Source of the DNA: Leptodontidium sp. MPI-SDFR-AT-0119 | Taxonomy: Eukaryota > Ascomycota > Leotiomycetes > Helotiales > Leptodontidiaceae | Length of the DNA: 64,000 nucleotides | Reading direction: 5' to 3' | Assembly: GCA_020726505.1 (NCBI GenBank) | Contig: JAHLEZ010000016.1 | Span: 620,001-684,000, forward strand | The notes under the pieces: model-generated | Seen by the model: the letters and a program-made list of their open reading frames with translations, nothing else | Databases searched by the model: none | What the model was told of the DNA's origin: nothing | Shown here: piece after piece, positions 13,915 to 25,785 of the stretch | How the letters are laid out: each line of letters opens with the position of its first letter | Numbering within the stretch: position 1 is the stretch's first letter | Made by a program: the position numbers and the translations under genes

Positions 13915-14431
13915 GTCTTCAACGGCAAATTTTAATTCTTCAAATTCCTCGGTTAGTCAATGTGATCCGAAGGCCACTGATGAGTCGGGAGCGGAAGTTG
14001 GAAAATGGGTTCCCTTTTTTCTCCTTTTTTTTTTAAACCCCCCCCCATGGAGGGCCTCTTGCAGCTCCCCGCGCTCGCTGTGAGCCTCATGGTTCGCCTC
14101 GGCGTTTTCCTAGTGAAGATGCGACATGCATCGCAACTCTGGTGGCGGTACAGCCCATCGCGGAGCTGGACTGGACCTATTTCCGCCTGCAGGAGAGCGA
14201 TTACAGAGCAAGGGGTTGGCTTCGGTTGGGCAACCGGGGCGTTGGGCAGCGCGATGCAATGCAGTGCGACGAGGTTGAAGGGCGATGAAGGAGCGGTGTA
14301 TTCAAGGCAACTTCGCAGGTGCGCAATGTGAGTTGAAAGCGATATGGCATTTCTCCTGCCCTGTCCTCCTCCTGCCTTCTGTCTTTCTGCTTCTGAGACT
14401 TCATTCCCTTTGGATTGCACATCCCGCAACG
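13915..14431. promoter_or_regulatory. Shared 517 bp divergent upstream region of helicase and NLR genes
   Basis: The two genes start head to head across this gap, so it must carry both promoters. It contains pyrimidine-rich tracts (T-tract and C-run near 14026-14046, CT-rich near 14360-14400 just before the NLR ATG), common upstream of fungal start sites. No specific factor site was identified. Confidence 0.45.
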
Positions 14432-17400
14432 ATGCCCCTCCCCAAGAGAGACCGAAAGGTCGAAGCAGCCAAACGGACGATCCACGAAGCTTTCGACGAT
14501 TTGTCTAGGGCTGTTTCTCCCGAAGACTCCCACGACTTTAGCAGTGTCACGCTGGAAAACGTGCAAAACGCAGCATTGGATATTGAAAATCAGCTTGGAG
14601 CGCGGTCTTCCTTGCGCAACATGCGTCGTCTGATGCCGCTCTTCTCCGGGCTCCAACACTATTCTGCCGCGATCGAAGTTCTTTGCAACGGAACTCCCTA
14701 CCTTCCGTGGATTTGGGCTCCAATAAAATTGATCCTCAAAGTAAGTCGAGGTTGTCGTGGTTTGTTGCCGTCGGTACCATTAGCAAACACATCTATGCGT
14801 GAGCCATGTTCTAATATGCTGCTGCACTCCATGTAGGTTGCGTCGGACTATGTAGAAGCAATCGAGCAGATCATCAAAGCATACTCGCGAATTGGCGAAT
14901 CGCTGAACAGATTTCGAGTCCTAGATGCAACCTTCAGTCAGAACGCCAGCTTCCAGCAGACTCTCGCCGTCTTCTACACCAATATTCTTCGCTTCCACAA
15001 ACAAGCATACACATTCGTTCGACGAAGCTGTAAGTGGTACCGAACCTGAGCGCCAGGGACCTGCTAAGTTGCCTAGGCTTGGAAGTACTTTTTCTCTCCT
15101 CTTGGGGCCGCTTCCAAAGGAGGTTCGACAACATCATTGACGATTTGAAAAGACAGGAAGAGAGATAGACAGAGAGGCCAATGCCTACCACATTGCGGAA
15201 GCGAGGGACACGAGAGACAAGTTAGAGGCCTGGAGGCAGGACGCCCTTGCGAAGCTCGCCCGCGACGAAGAGGAGCAGACTGCCGGCCACCTCCAAACCA
15301 TCTCGACGTGGCTGAAGCTGGACGACGCTGACCAGGTAGCAATTCTCGACAAGCTTTCGACTGAAGGAACGAGATATCCCGAAACATGTGGATGGGTCTT
15401 GACAAATCCAACGATGGTCTCCTGGCTGAAGCCTCAGCCAGATCTCGCTTTTGTTTGGCTCCAAGGGAACCCAGGAACCGGCAAGAGCACCATTGTCGGA
15501 AAGTTGGCCACCTTTTTGCGTACTTCACCAAAGTCTTTGGTCATCACTCATTTCTGCACTTCTTCATATGCCTCATCAACCCAATATGACAAGATTCTCA
15601 GGTCGTTGCTTTTCCAACTAGTTAATGCTAACGACGACTTGATTGCGCACATCTATTGGGAATACGTTGTCTGCAAGAAGATGGCAAGCGTCACGACCTT
15701 AGAGCAGTTGATGGAGACAGTTGTCATTACACTTCTGGGCGAGCCGGGCCAGAGTCAGCCGATCTACGTCCTCTTGGATGGACTCGATGAAGTTGAGGCC
15801 GGAAAACAACGCCAAGTCATCAGTTTGATACGCAAAGTGGCTAGCGGAGCGAAAGCACGTGGGACTGTATTCAAAGTCCTTGTCTCATGTCGAACCTCGC
15901 CATTTCTTGAAAAGGTCCTCAAGAAGCAACCTGTGGTTTCTCTGAGCGACGAGAAAGAATGTCTGGAAGAAGCAATCTGGATATACGCCAGTCACAGGTT
16001 GAATGCCGATGCCTACAAATTGTCGCAACTAGGACTCCGTGAATCTGATTTGACAGACTTGGGGCGAAGCGTCGCGAGAAAAGCGGATGGTTTGTGAAAC
16101 ATTATAGCCAGCTACAGTATATGACAATGCTGACCCGAATTTAGGCATGTTTCTCTGGGCTCGTTTGGTAATTGACTATCTCGCGACTAATATTTTCCAC
16201 AGTTGTCACGAGATCACAGCTGCTATTGACACCCTGCCTCACAAATTATCCGAGTTGTGAGTCCATACACCTCTCTCTTCCGATTCGGGTTCTATGTTTT
16301 TTAACCATTCCTAGCTATGAGAGGATATTGACCAACACGATCGCCAACTTCGATCCTCGCTCAGTTGACCGAATGAGACAGATACTAGGATGGATAGCAT
16401 TTGCAAAGCGACCTCTTCGGAAGAGTGAGTTTCGGTCGGCCCTCTCTTTCAGGGCCGGAGATCCTAAAGTGGATGAACTCGTACCGTCATACATCTTCGA
16501 CATGTGTGCACCACTTATCGAAGAACGCCGCGATTCAAGCTTCACTTTCATTCATGTCTCCGTTAAAGAGTATATGGTTTTCCTGACTAATTAGAAGCTA
16601 TGTGCTAACTACAGCTTCAGCTACCTTCAGACCCCACAGAGTACGCTACTCATAGCCGAGGACAAGGTGATACGGGAGCATGGTATTGCTTCCGTCACAT
16701 GTCTTCTGTCGGGGCTGAAAGTTTTTCAGCCAGACTACCCCAACTTTGACCGTTCCTTGAGGGTATTGAAAGGATTGCATGGCTTCCATATTTATGCTAC
16801 CGAGTATTGGGTTGACTATATTCTGTCCATTGTAACATCACCTGACGCCCTCAGCCAACCTGGCTTGCTGCCATCGGTCGTAGATGATCTATCTAAGAAC
16901 TTAGACAGTTTGGGTGAGTCTTTTAACACATTTGATGACAAAGACAGCCCAACGCCATCAGAAAACGGCCTTGATCTTTTGAAAGCGCATAAGGGATTGC
17001 ACACAAGCGCTATAGCCGCATTAAAAGCACGGTCTAGAAAAGAATTTGGGGATAAATTAGGGGAAGAAGGTATGTCTCCTCACCTTTTTGAATTATTTAC
17101 CGTTCTGAAGTGTACTTCAAGGGTCGGCAGCAGATTTAGGGCAAGTACAAGAATTGCGAGATGTTCTTGTGAACTACCAGGCGACTATCAAATCGCTTCT
17201 CCTTATCCAGGATTTCCCCGGAGTGACGCCAGAGGAGCTCGAGCTCTTCAAGAGAGAGTTTAGTACCTCTGCGTATACTTGCCGCTTGACCTCATGCCCT
17301 CGAGCCACGGCTGGATTCGATACAAACGGACTTCGGCTTCAGCATGAGGCTACTCATAGTCAGCCTCTTCAGTGCTTGTATCCTAGCTGCCAGTATCCTC

Positions 17401-17857
17401 CATTCGTGTCGACTCGAGCACTCAAGAATCATGAAAATGAGTGTCATAAGATGGCCCAGGGCAGAAAAAGGATACGGAGAGTGGCGGCATGGTCACAATA
17501 CGACCCGGAGGGCAGCCGGCAGGTGGAGAGAGCTCAGACTCAGGTGGATGGAGTTCAGACGCCGATGGGGCCTCATCCCAGTCAAGCTCAGCAAGTGCAA
17601 CTGCTTCAGCAGCTGCTGCAAATGACTTGTAAGTATGCTGATCTTTTTTTTTTTTTTTTTTAATACAGGGTTAAGTTTACTCGCTCGCCCATCATTTGTC
17701 TTGTTCTGACTGGTTATGGGCCGAATGCTTACCATTTCCAAATATAGTCGTGACCAATCTACAACAGGCGCAGCAACAAATGATTCAATATCAGAGGCAG
17801 CAACAGGCTACTCGTCAAGCCATGCTTGCCCAGCAATATAGTGAACAGCGTTTATAA
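14432..17857 (+). CDS. NACHT/STAND NLR-like protein with C2H2 fingers and Q-rich tail (one frameshift)
   Basis: Eight exons: 14432-14740, 14837-15029, 15077-16089, 16145-16256, 16315-16569, 16621-17069, 17122-17628, 17748-17857. The N-terminal ~170 residues resemble fungal NACHT-associated N-terminal domains such as DUF7708 (moderate certainty). Then follow P-loop GNPGTGKST, Walker B YVLLDGLDE, the STAND signature ADGMFLWARL, a helical middle region, two C2H2 fingers (YTCRLTSC...H.ATH and LQCLYPSC...H.NECH) and a Gln-rich end. Such proteins are fungal NOD-like receptors linked to non-self recognition and programmed cell death. In the GAGAG tract at 15160-15166 two extra bases (or one missing) break the frame; without the two bases the exons total 982 codons, and every other junction keeps frame. 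Introns are 48-119 bp. The stop at 17855 may be premature: see the next entry. Confidence 0.8.
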
Positions 17858-18268
17858 GGCATGCCGGATGGGATGATGAATCAAATGGCGCAATTCAACG
17901 CGAGGCGGGAAGGAGGACCGACGACTCAACCTGACAATTTGGTGAAGCATCTTCTGCCGGAGCGTAAGCTTGCAGCAAAAGCAAATAATGATGGCTCAAC
18001 AAGTCACAGGGCAACAGCAAGAAAACTCTCAAAGTCAAGGCGGAAACAATCAACAAAGTCAACCGAACCAAATGAACCCGCAGCAAATTCCGAACATACA
18101 AGCTCAGGTACAGGTGGCTGTCCAGAATAACATACAGGCTCATGGCCCAGGGCCTACCTCTCAACCTGCCTCAAGTGCAAGCCTCCCCTCCACCCGGACA
18201 GCAACCTTAGGAACAGGCGCAGAGGGGCATGCCCTACCAAGGTTTTCCTCCGAACATCCGAACGAATA
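17858..18268 (+). pseudogene. Out-of-use Q-rich continuation of the NLR C-terminus
   Basis: Directly after the TAA at 17855 the same frame continues with GMPDGMMNQMAQFNA. After a one-base shift near 17970 another frame reads MQQKQIMMAQQVTGQQQE and on to a stop at 18268. The Gln/Met/Asn composition continues that of the preceding exon, so the NLR once ended about 130 codons further on. A CAA to TAA change would explain the stop. Confidence 0.6.
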
Positions 18269-19404
18269 AGCTGATGGGTCAGGCAATAGAAGACGAAAAG
18301 AATACTATGAGGGCAAGCCTGCAATCACGGATGGGACTTCTACAATGAGATTAGAAATCGGCTTCAGTTCCAAATACTGTGTAAAATTTGAGCCGACTCA
18401 CATTTCTGAGCCGCTAGTACTACGGCCAGCCGACCTTCGACCTCGCATGGGGCTACCTACTGTTACCAAAATGGAAGCGTTCATCGGACATGTAGATTGA
18501 CACTATGCCGGAACAACCATAGTCTTATCTTTTTTATTACGATTTCTTAAACTCCCCCTTCGAGGAAAAACTAATATTACTTCAAGCTAAAAGGTCTATT
18601 AGTACTAAACTACTTATAACCTTAAAATTCGTTACGTAAACCTTATCTTTTTTTATATTAAACCTCTTTAAATATTGCCCGTAAATAAAGAAACTCACTC
18701 TTAACTCCTTTAATAACTAAACCGCTTTACCTATTAATAGTCTGCCCCTTTAGAGCTCTGATTTTCTTAGTTGCTCGCGCGTCTTTCTGACATATTCGGT
18801 AAGGTTATCGGAATTGGCTTTTGTCGTGCCGTTGCCTGTAGCTTTGCTACTTTGTCGAGGATAATGCCGTGCTCAAGGTAGTGGGGGCAACTTTGCCCGC
18901 TTTCGGCCATTTTATTAGGCTTATCCAGGCAACAGGCTTATTAGGCGGTACGTCTGTTACCAGAGAGTAAAATGACGCGCTTTTCTTTGATTTTCCAAGA
19001 GTTTCGTTCTTTTTCTTTTTGGTCTACTTTTTTTATAGTTAGCTGCCTAACACTTAAATTATACTAGGCTGAATACGGTTAGTACTGTTTTTGCTATCAC
19101 CTGTCGCCTGAGTTTCGAGCATGTGCTCGCTATTACGTTATTTACCCCGCACCCCGCATTATATATCTTTCTCACCTTCTAAACTGTCCGTAACGTTTCT
19201 ATCCACTATCCCACGCTTGACTACTATAAAGCACATTGGTTTGCCTCTCCTCTCCTCTACTCGGAAAGGTATTCATCGTCATGCCTACTAAGCGAATGAC
19301 TAAGTCGGCTTCATCGCGAATCCAATCATCACAAGCAAGGAACCCACTATTGCGTTAACATCTAGCAGTCTCTAATATAGCCCTAGGCCAAGCACCGCCG
19401 AGAT
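18269..19404. other. Gene-free, partly AT-rich stretch
   Basis: AT-rich relic sequence at about 18530-18770, then mixed composition with short stems and runs. No coding frame with family resemblance on either strand. Confidence 0.4.
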
Positions 19405-19593
19405 ATGTCTTCGAGTGGCTTCGCCGCACGCGCACAGTCTGCTGGGGACAAGCGGAGCAATACCAATGCTTCTAAACGGGGGGGCGATTTCTCAGCTCAG
19501 ACCTCTAGCATCAATACATCTGATGCGGGCACCGGACCTACTAGGGGTTGGTTTTCAGGGTGGTTTTCAGGGTGGTTTTCAGGGAAGACATGA
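19405..19593 (+). CDS. Doubtful small ORF ending in GWFS repeats
   Basis: Sixty-two codons, polar and Ser/Thr-rich, ending in three tandem GWFS units encoded by a near-perfect 12 bp repeat (unit GGTTTTCAGGGT, 19549-19585). No signal peptide or known domain. It lies on an island of ordinary composition. It may be an exon of a gene that also uses the hydrophobic ORF at 19867, but I found no decisive splice sites. Confidence 0.25.
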   Translation: MSSSGFAARAQSAGDKRSNTNASKRGGDFSAQTSSINTSDAGTGPTRGWFSGWFSGWFSGKT

Positions 19594-19866
19594 GCAAGTG
19601 GTGTCAAGTTGCTTTTAGTCATACTATCGCTCGTAAGGAGGAGAGCAATTGTGAGAATCAGTACTCTAAGTACAGCTGTCACATGGTCAGAGCCACGGGA
19701 TATAGCCAGACGGGTTTCAGGGTTGATCTTTTCAGCGTTTTAGACTAGTGGGAGAACCGAGGATGAAGGGGGTCTTTCATCATCATCTTCTTCTTTATGT
19801 TTTTAGTACCCTTCGTACTTTAACCTAAAGTTTTGTCAACGAATACTATCCGGTTCGCACTCCCAT

Positions 19867-20088
19867 ATGCCCGCATACTTGGTGGCCACTTGCGTCGTTG
19901 CAGTAATCATTAAATTTCTAATACGGTTAGGAATGATATTTCTTCCTGTTATGTTTAAGTGGCTCTTTCCCGTGACCAATGTTCTTCCTTGTGATATCTA
20001 TGTGAAGAGCAATGAAGAAATTCAATCCGTTTTGCAGCTAATGAACGAGAGAGAGAAGACGCGAACAGTCGACTGTGGTGTTGATTAA
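19867..20088 (+). CDS. Doubtful small membrane-type ORF
   Basis: Seventy-three codons. Residues about 4-37 are strongly hydrophobic (VATCVVAVIIKFLI, IFLPVMFKWLF), enough for one or two membrane segments, followed by a charged tail (NEEIQSVLQLMNEREKTR). Composition is ordinary until the stop, where AT-rich relic DNA begins. Could be a real small protein or the last exon of a larger decayed gene. Confidence 0.3.
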   Translation: MPAYLVATCVVAVIIKFLIRLGMIFLPVMFKWLFPVTNVLPCDIYVKSNEEIQSVLQLMNEREKTRTVDCGVD

Positions 20089-21380
20089 AGCTAATTTCTC
20101 ATAAACAACTTATATTTTAGTATTCATTTAATAATAAATATTATAATTTACTTAATATATATTTTCTTCTCATTAAGTAATTTCCTAAATTTTACTTTTA
20201 AGTACCTTAAAAAAAGACTAATCCGGGTAATCCCGATTTGAAGTTTAGGTGAGCACCTCGATTTCCTTTTTCTTATTATTATATAATACCAACTTATTAT
20301 TAAAGCCGTTAACTTCCATTATTTTAAGAATATCTATTATAATTATATACTAGTGAATATCGTTATTATTAATAAAACTTTATTCGCTACTATTATTCTT
20401 ATTTTGATTATTTAGTTAGATATAAATATCATTTTCTTCGACTTACTTTAAGCTTATTTAATAATAAGTAGTATAAAGTATTTGCGTTTATAAAAGCTTA
20501 AGAATACTCGTAATATTATTCCTTCTTCTTGTAGTTATATTAAGTTGTTTTTTTACTTATTTATAATTTCTTTAAATAATTTCCCTTAGCGCTACTTTCC
20601 TAAGCTCATATACAAAATTATATTAAGTTTTATAAGATTTATTTATTTGTTATTTGTAACGACACAAGAGCCTTGGACGCAGAAGGTTGACTTAACACTT
20701 AGAATACAAAACTACAGAGCTACTCTACAGGAGGGAGCCATATATATAGGGAGTCGGAGGGGAGTCGGACCTGTTCCGGACCTTTGACCTAGCCGAAGCT
20801 TACCTGTTCCGGACCCCTGTTCGTAACATTATTCTTAGGATTGAGGTATTACTAACGCCTTTAATTCTAAGAATACTAATATTACTAATCGTAATAATTA
20901 TTTTCCTTGTAAATTTATTACTTTTACTTAAACTTATAAATATTATTATTAATACGAATCGTTTACTTAATTAAGGTAATAATATTTATTAATTAAGGTT
21001 TGATTGAAGTAAGTTGTAATTAAATATATTCCTTAAGCCCCCTTTTATAATAATTAACAAAAGCTTACGAGTTTTAGCTAGTTTTATTAATATACTTTTA
21101 GAATTTCGTAGTATATGCAATTATATTACTAATTTACTTTAAGTTATATAAGCAAGTTAAAAAATTTCTTCTACAAGTAATAAGGTATTATACTTCACTT
21201 ATCTTACTATAACGATGCTATCTTAGTATTAAATAAAATATTAACTAATTCTATGTCGGGTTTAAGATAATATATAACCTAAGTAAGCGTTAGTAAGTAA
21301 CATAAGAATATATACGGATTATGCTTACATTGCTTTTAGTACCTTCGATTTTCTTAAAGACAGGTTTATTAAGATAACTG
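20089..21380. other. AT-rich relic tract interrupted by a solo LTR
   Basis: Strongly AT-biased with no coding frame. The only recognisable feature is the solo LTR at 20655-20828. Confidence 0.5.
20655..20828. repeat. Solo LTR with 5 bp target duplication (TTATT)
   Basis: 174 bp beginning TGTAACGACACAAG and ending CTGTTCGTAACA (TG...CA), flanked on both sides by TTATT (20650-20654 and 20829-20833). Contains a TATATATAG motif and an internal direct repeat CCTGTTCCGGACC. The flanks and termini are diagnostic of an LTR left by recombination. Its start and end resemble the solo LTR at 45228. Confidence 0.85.
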
Positions 21381-21690
21381 TTAAATATTTTTAAATATTA
21401 TGGGCATCATAATACGATTACGGAAAAGCTCGACTAGATAAGCCTGAACTTCAGGAAACAGCAGATCGCCGTTCTTCGGATTGATGTCAGTCCAGCCAAT
21501 CCCGGAAAACTTCTTATCAGTATTTATAACCGTAATAGGCTCGGGGTAGCACACGAAAGTATCGAATATAATTACCCTCTCGTAGTTTATTACGAAGACT
21601 TGGCCTAGGACCTAGCTAATGTTAGACCGCACTATTTCGCAATTAATAGCGATCTTTCTCGGTGAGGAGGTGATGTCGTGGGCTGACTAG
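21381..21690 (-). pseudogene. Decayed exon of an unrecognised gene
   Basis: On the minus strand one frame is open for about 75 codons to a TAA at 21381 and reads as natural protein (for example FSGIGWTDINPKNGDLLFPE). Upstream in the same frame there is a TAG where CAG would restore Gln. Surrounding DNA is AT-rich. No family recognised. Confidence 0.4.
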
Positions 21691-21765
21691 TATCGTGAAA
21701 TTTTGGGATGTTGTGTGTGAAAACTAAAGACTTCTCAACAGTCTGATCATATATATAACGCGGCA

Positions 21766-23036
21766 TTGCCTGCTTATGTAACATCGTTATCTAATGACCT
21801 AGTAATATATCTACTTCTAATACCTTTTCCTACAAGCGCTTGCGGTATTCTTGAATCAGCAACTAAAAATTTCTCATATGCTAGTATCTCGGGGGTGCAG
21901 CCGCTAAGACCACACAGGCACGCCCAATTTTTGAAAAAGCTGGCTTGTCTCCTGTTAGTTGAATTGAATTCAGAGGCTATCGCCCAACAAACGGCCTCAG
22001 ATTTTGAGGTAACCATATCCCAGCACAACTACCCATGGTTCTTAGAAAAGGTTAACTGGGAAACTATGACTTTTCGTGCCCCCTGTGGATAGTATATGCT
22101 CTTTAACAATCCATCTACGCAACAAGCCTATCATGCACGGTACGATCAGATCCATGAATCCCGTAATGTTCGGGACGACTTTATCCAAGTCAACAAGATC
22201 CAGTAACTAATATAACAGTTTGATAAGATTCCTACATGTCTTGGTAATCTCGAGGATGTCCTGCCGCAGATATGTCTATGTGCATTCCGAAAGGACGTCT
22301 TCCAGCATATCAACCCTCTCCCGAAGAAAGAGTATATTAAGGAAGCGCTTGCTGGAGAGGTGTTCTTGTGCTGGGCCGAGTGTGAACCGTGTTCTTCAGC
22401 CCCGGTATCGCCCAGTGCATCTCGTGATCGGAAAACGACTCACAGTGCAGAGCATTGATGTGCTTTTCGCCTGGCTCTGGGGGTGGAGAGAGGACCAATT
22501 CTAGTAGAAACACTGGAGTGAGAAGCCGTATCGTTTGCTTTATCGACGTAGCTGTGAGACAATCCGGCTTTTGCGAGGAAAAGGGCACGCGCGGGAATGG
22601 AGGCAGAAGCTGAAGAACTCGTTCATCCGGAGCAATTGGCTCCTGCCATACCCGCAGGGAGACCGGTTCATGACACGGCAAGTGGGGACGCAGCAGGTCT
22701 ATTGGTGGTCTACCTGCCATGCTAGTGTGACCAGGAAGCGCGTGGCATCTTATAATAACTATTCAGCTTGGCTTATATTAATTATTACCTATGTTAATAG
22801 GTGGAGATTGTCTCCATATCCGGCATATTATATGCCTTACATCTGTCTGATTTGTCCGACGTTGAGGTGTACGAGCGAATTCAACTGGCAGGTGCTCCCG
22901 ATCCAATAGGCGAGGTCGATGTGGAGCTTTTCTTAGCCTGGGAACGATACAGCACTCGACTCAGCATGCCGGACGACACTATATTCGAGTTTGGAAGATT
23001 TGAGTTGGAATGTTATATAAGCACTAAACAATTTTG
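21766..23036 (+). pseudogene. RIP-broken gene relic of unknown family
   Basis: A single frame carries protein-like sequence for about 1.27 kb but is interrupted by many stops, most of which would be Gln if C had become T. Readable pieces include SDFEVTISQHNYPWFLEK, AYHARYDQIHESRNVRDD, LCAFRKDVFQHINPLPKKEY and, after a possible intron near 22742-22800, ERIQLAGAPDPIGEVDVELF to the stop at 23035. The pattern faintly recalls DUF3723-type proteins found in fungal accessory regions, but I cannot confirm this. Nearby ORFs on other frames (22535-22909 plus; 22337-22720 minus) are probably shadows. Confidence 0.45.
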
Positions 23037-24540
23037 ACCACTTCCCAGGGAGATGAATAAGGACGCGCCATTCTGCTTCTGAGTAATCCGATCCTCTCAA
23101 ACGCACCAGCGACTCTCGTGGAGGGAACCAGAACTAGGAAGAGAGTTCTTAGCGAATGCTTGTTACCCCTGTGCCAGCCTATCATCAATAGAAGCACATT
23201 CCCACTCGAGCAGCCCTCTGTGGAAAGCGAATTCTCCATTGGTTCAGTAGAGGATCTGCGGAAGGTCTTCAGAGGGGTGGATTCTAGGCTGCTAGAACCA
23301 ATGACGGAGGTACATTCTTCGAGCGGGGCGTCAAGATAGAGCCCACCCCGCCCAAAAGGATCACCACCCTCCTTCAGAGAAATATAAGGTTTCGTGTAAG
23401 AGTCTGTGTCTTTAATCACCAAAAACGCTCTCTCGGTTTGTCCACGAACAACCAAATATCCGTCCGTGATCAGCCCAGTTTCCCTCCGCTCAGCTGTCGT
23501 ACCGCTTTCTATAACCTTGCACTGCTGGGAAGAGAACTCTGCCGGAGAGAACTTGTCGGAATATTGAAAGACAGGATACTCAACAGGACCCACTATTGAG
23601 GCCCAGCTCCATGAGGGTGCAATGTACGTGTCAGGCAAGGCCCCGCCAGCATATGCATACCAAGACAGTGCATATGGTAGGTCATTTTCCCAAATTCCAG
23701 CTAGATAGCGGTAGCCAAAGCGAGACTGGTACTCATCTGCGATTCCGGACAATGCAATTAATCTGTCGGAGTGTTTTGTGATATCTCGTGCTGTATACTC
23801 CTCAATCACGCCTTTCCAGTACTTGGTTGGATATGGATCTATGTCAGGTTCAGACGGGTCTTTATCTGAGTCGGATTCGGGTGGGCCTTCATCTGTTCCA
23901 GGCGCAGACACGATTTCGTCTCTTGAGGGATTACTTCCCAGTACAATTCTGGGAAATGTATAGCTTAGGGGGTTCAGTTCTAACGTCGATGACCCGGTGA
24001 GGAAGAATGGAATCATGAAAATGATCTAGACATTGCGGATGGGTCTTATTACATTTCTCTATCCATTCCTTGGCAAGATCTAAAGCATCGATGCTCCCTG
24101 ACTCATTATATATTGGCGGTAATAGAGGTGGAAGAGCAGAGGACGTCGAATTTTGGGGTTGCTCGCGGGAATCTAATGGTAATGTGCGATTAGTCATACC
24201 TCAGCCTCAATCTTAATAGAAGAATTAAATTACCAGACATGTTGAAGAACATGAGCCGTTCCTCAAAATCCGGGCGACTCCTAACGTCGAGGTTCCAGAG
24301 TCTCCAATTTTGTACCGTTACGTCTTCGATGAGTGATAGATCAGGGTACCTGAGTTGCAGTCCCTCAAGAAGAATGTGACAGGTTTGGCAATGGGCAATA
24401 TTTTGACTGAGATGATTTCGAATCTGTTCGCCGGACCTAAAAAGGCCACCTCCGTATTTTCCTGAGTTGCAAATGTCGCATTCGGCTGTACGGAACAGAG
24501 AGGAGAAAAACCCACGGATCCCAGATGCCTTGTGAAACAT
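23024..24540 (-). pseudogene. HET-domain protein gene lacking the HET core (internal deletion)
   Basis: Starts at ATG 24540, with a C..C-type N-terminus. Removing a very short 34 bp intron (24200-24233) joins it in frame to a segment with WIEKC..THPQC and LPHRVIDV, the usual pre-HET region. That frame stops at 23931. The next frame (from about 23945 to 23024) has the post-HET region: IEEYTARDITKHSDRLIALS, RYLAGIWENDLPYAL, APSWSWAS and a C-terminus FERIGLLRS. The HET core itself (LSY.WG ... W.DA.CI.Q), which should lie between, is absent. HET proteins trigger heterokaryon incompatibility death in fungi. Loss of the core plus the frame break makes this a remnant. Confidence 0.7.
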
Positions 24541-25785
24541 GCTGCCGGCGTGTTTATAGGCTCTACGACTGAAATTAGAAGAGTACGAACACGAAGATAG
24601 ATTTACCCTCTCGAAGTGAATAAAGCGAAGATGAGAAGCTCTTCGTTCGAGGTGTCAGGATTTGGGTCACCGAATAGATGCAAATGGTCGAAGGTATCAA
24701 GAACGGAAGGATTCGCCTTTAGGCCGCTATGCAAGCTTACGTAACTCGTGAGGCTCGCTTTGGTCGCACATGACTCCAATCCTTTAAGAGCAAACTGAGC
24801 CAGGACCACCCCAACGCACACTCTATCCTAGTTCTGCAGAGAAGACTACAGGCTAGTGGAGGCCGCATCCACCCCGACCATCGGGCTCACTATAATAAAG
24901 GGGGTCAAAATTTGCGCTTTTAACGTTCATATAGAACGTCTCCAATAGTGATAGAATCGATGTTAGTTCGAGGGAAGCCCATAGGTATAACCGAAAAATA
25001 TCGTAATCCCTGTTGCACAAAAGATTTAAGGTACGAGTGTTGGGAATAAGTGAATCACCCTCACGTGATCACATGTACTAGTATTGTCGTTTTGGTCGTC
25101 ACCCGACCCGATTATGTAACCATAGCTGGTCCCCTAGATAAGAGCGTGACTTCGTCAGCCTGAGGAAAATCAACTCTCTTTTTACTAAAAATCGTTGTGA
25201 ATTTGGTCTGACGGGTGCGGGGCGCTAGCAGCTGCAGATATGGAGCAAAAGATCTAGTAGGACTTGAAGTAGTAGAGCAGAAGGATGCTCGGCGGCAACG
25301 ATAAATAGAGGAAAAAACGGCAATATAAATGGAAAGTTCGAGATGCTCTAAGCCCTGTCTGTTGTACGGCATAGCGTGATTTTCGGCACGGACCTGAGAT
25401 CGGCGACGATCTCCTCCGCAGGCCCGACCTTCTCGGGCTGCAGGCTAGTTCACCGTCCAGCTTCTTGCTATCCGTGCGCAATGCCTGAAACTTTGTCCAT
25501 TTCGTCCAACGTTTCTCAGATTCCACTACTCTAACGAATTTAATTTCGAAGGCTTCGTGTGAATTGCAGGCTGGCACCCATGTTATGCCGATTCAATCAG
25601 ATAAAGTGTGGCGTTCTTCTAGAAATGTCCATGAGCAGCCACGTGTTTACTCTGCTCTGGTGCCACTTCATCGTCTTTATCTATCCCCATCTCCACCATC
25701 ACTGTAAGTTATAGAGCGACCGCGCCAGTGCAGCCTTTGCAGAGCCGTTTGCCGGGAGAGTCTCGTACGAACGTACAATTTCACG
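24541..25785. other. Intergenic, no convincing gene
   Basis: Ordinary composition. Short ORFs (24603-24821, 25112-25372, 25254-25577, all minus) have no family resemblance and overlap each other. The last 100 bases probably hold the promoter of the nucleotidyltransferase-fold gene. Confidence 0.4.

Noticed and set aside
22337..22720. 127-codon minus ORF
   Set aside because: Antisense to a relic frame in GC-richer DNA. Its Pro/Arg/Ser-rich composition is typical of a shadow.
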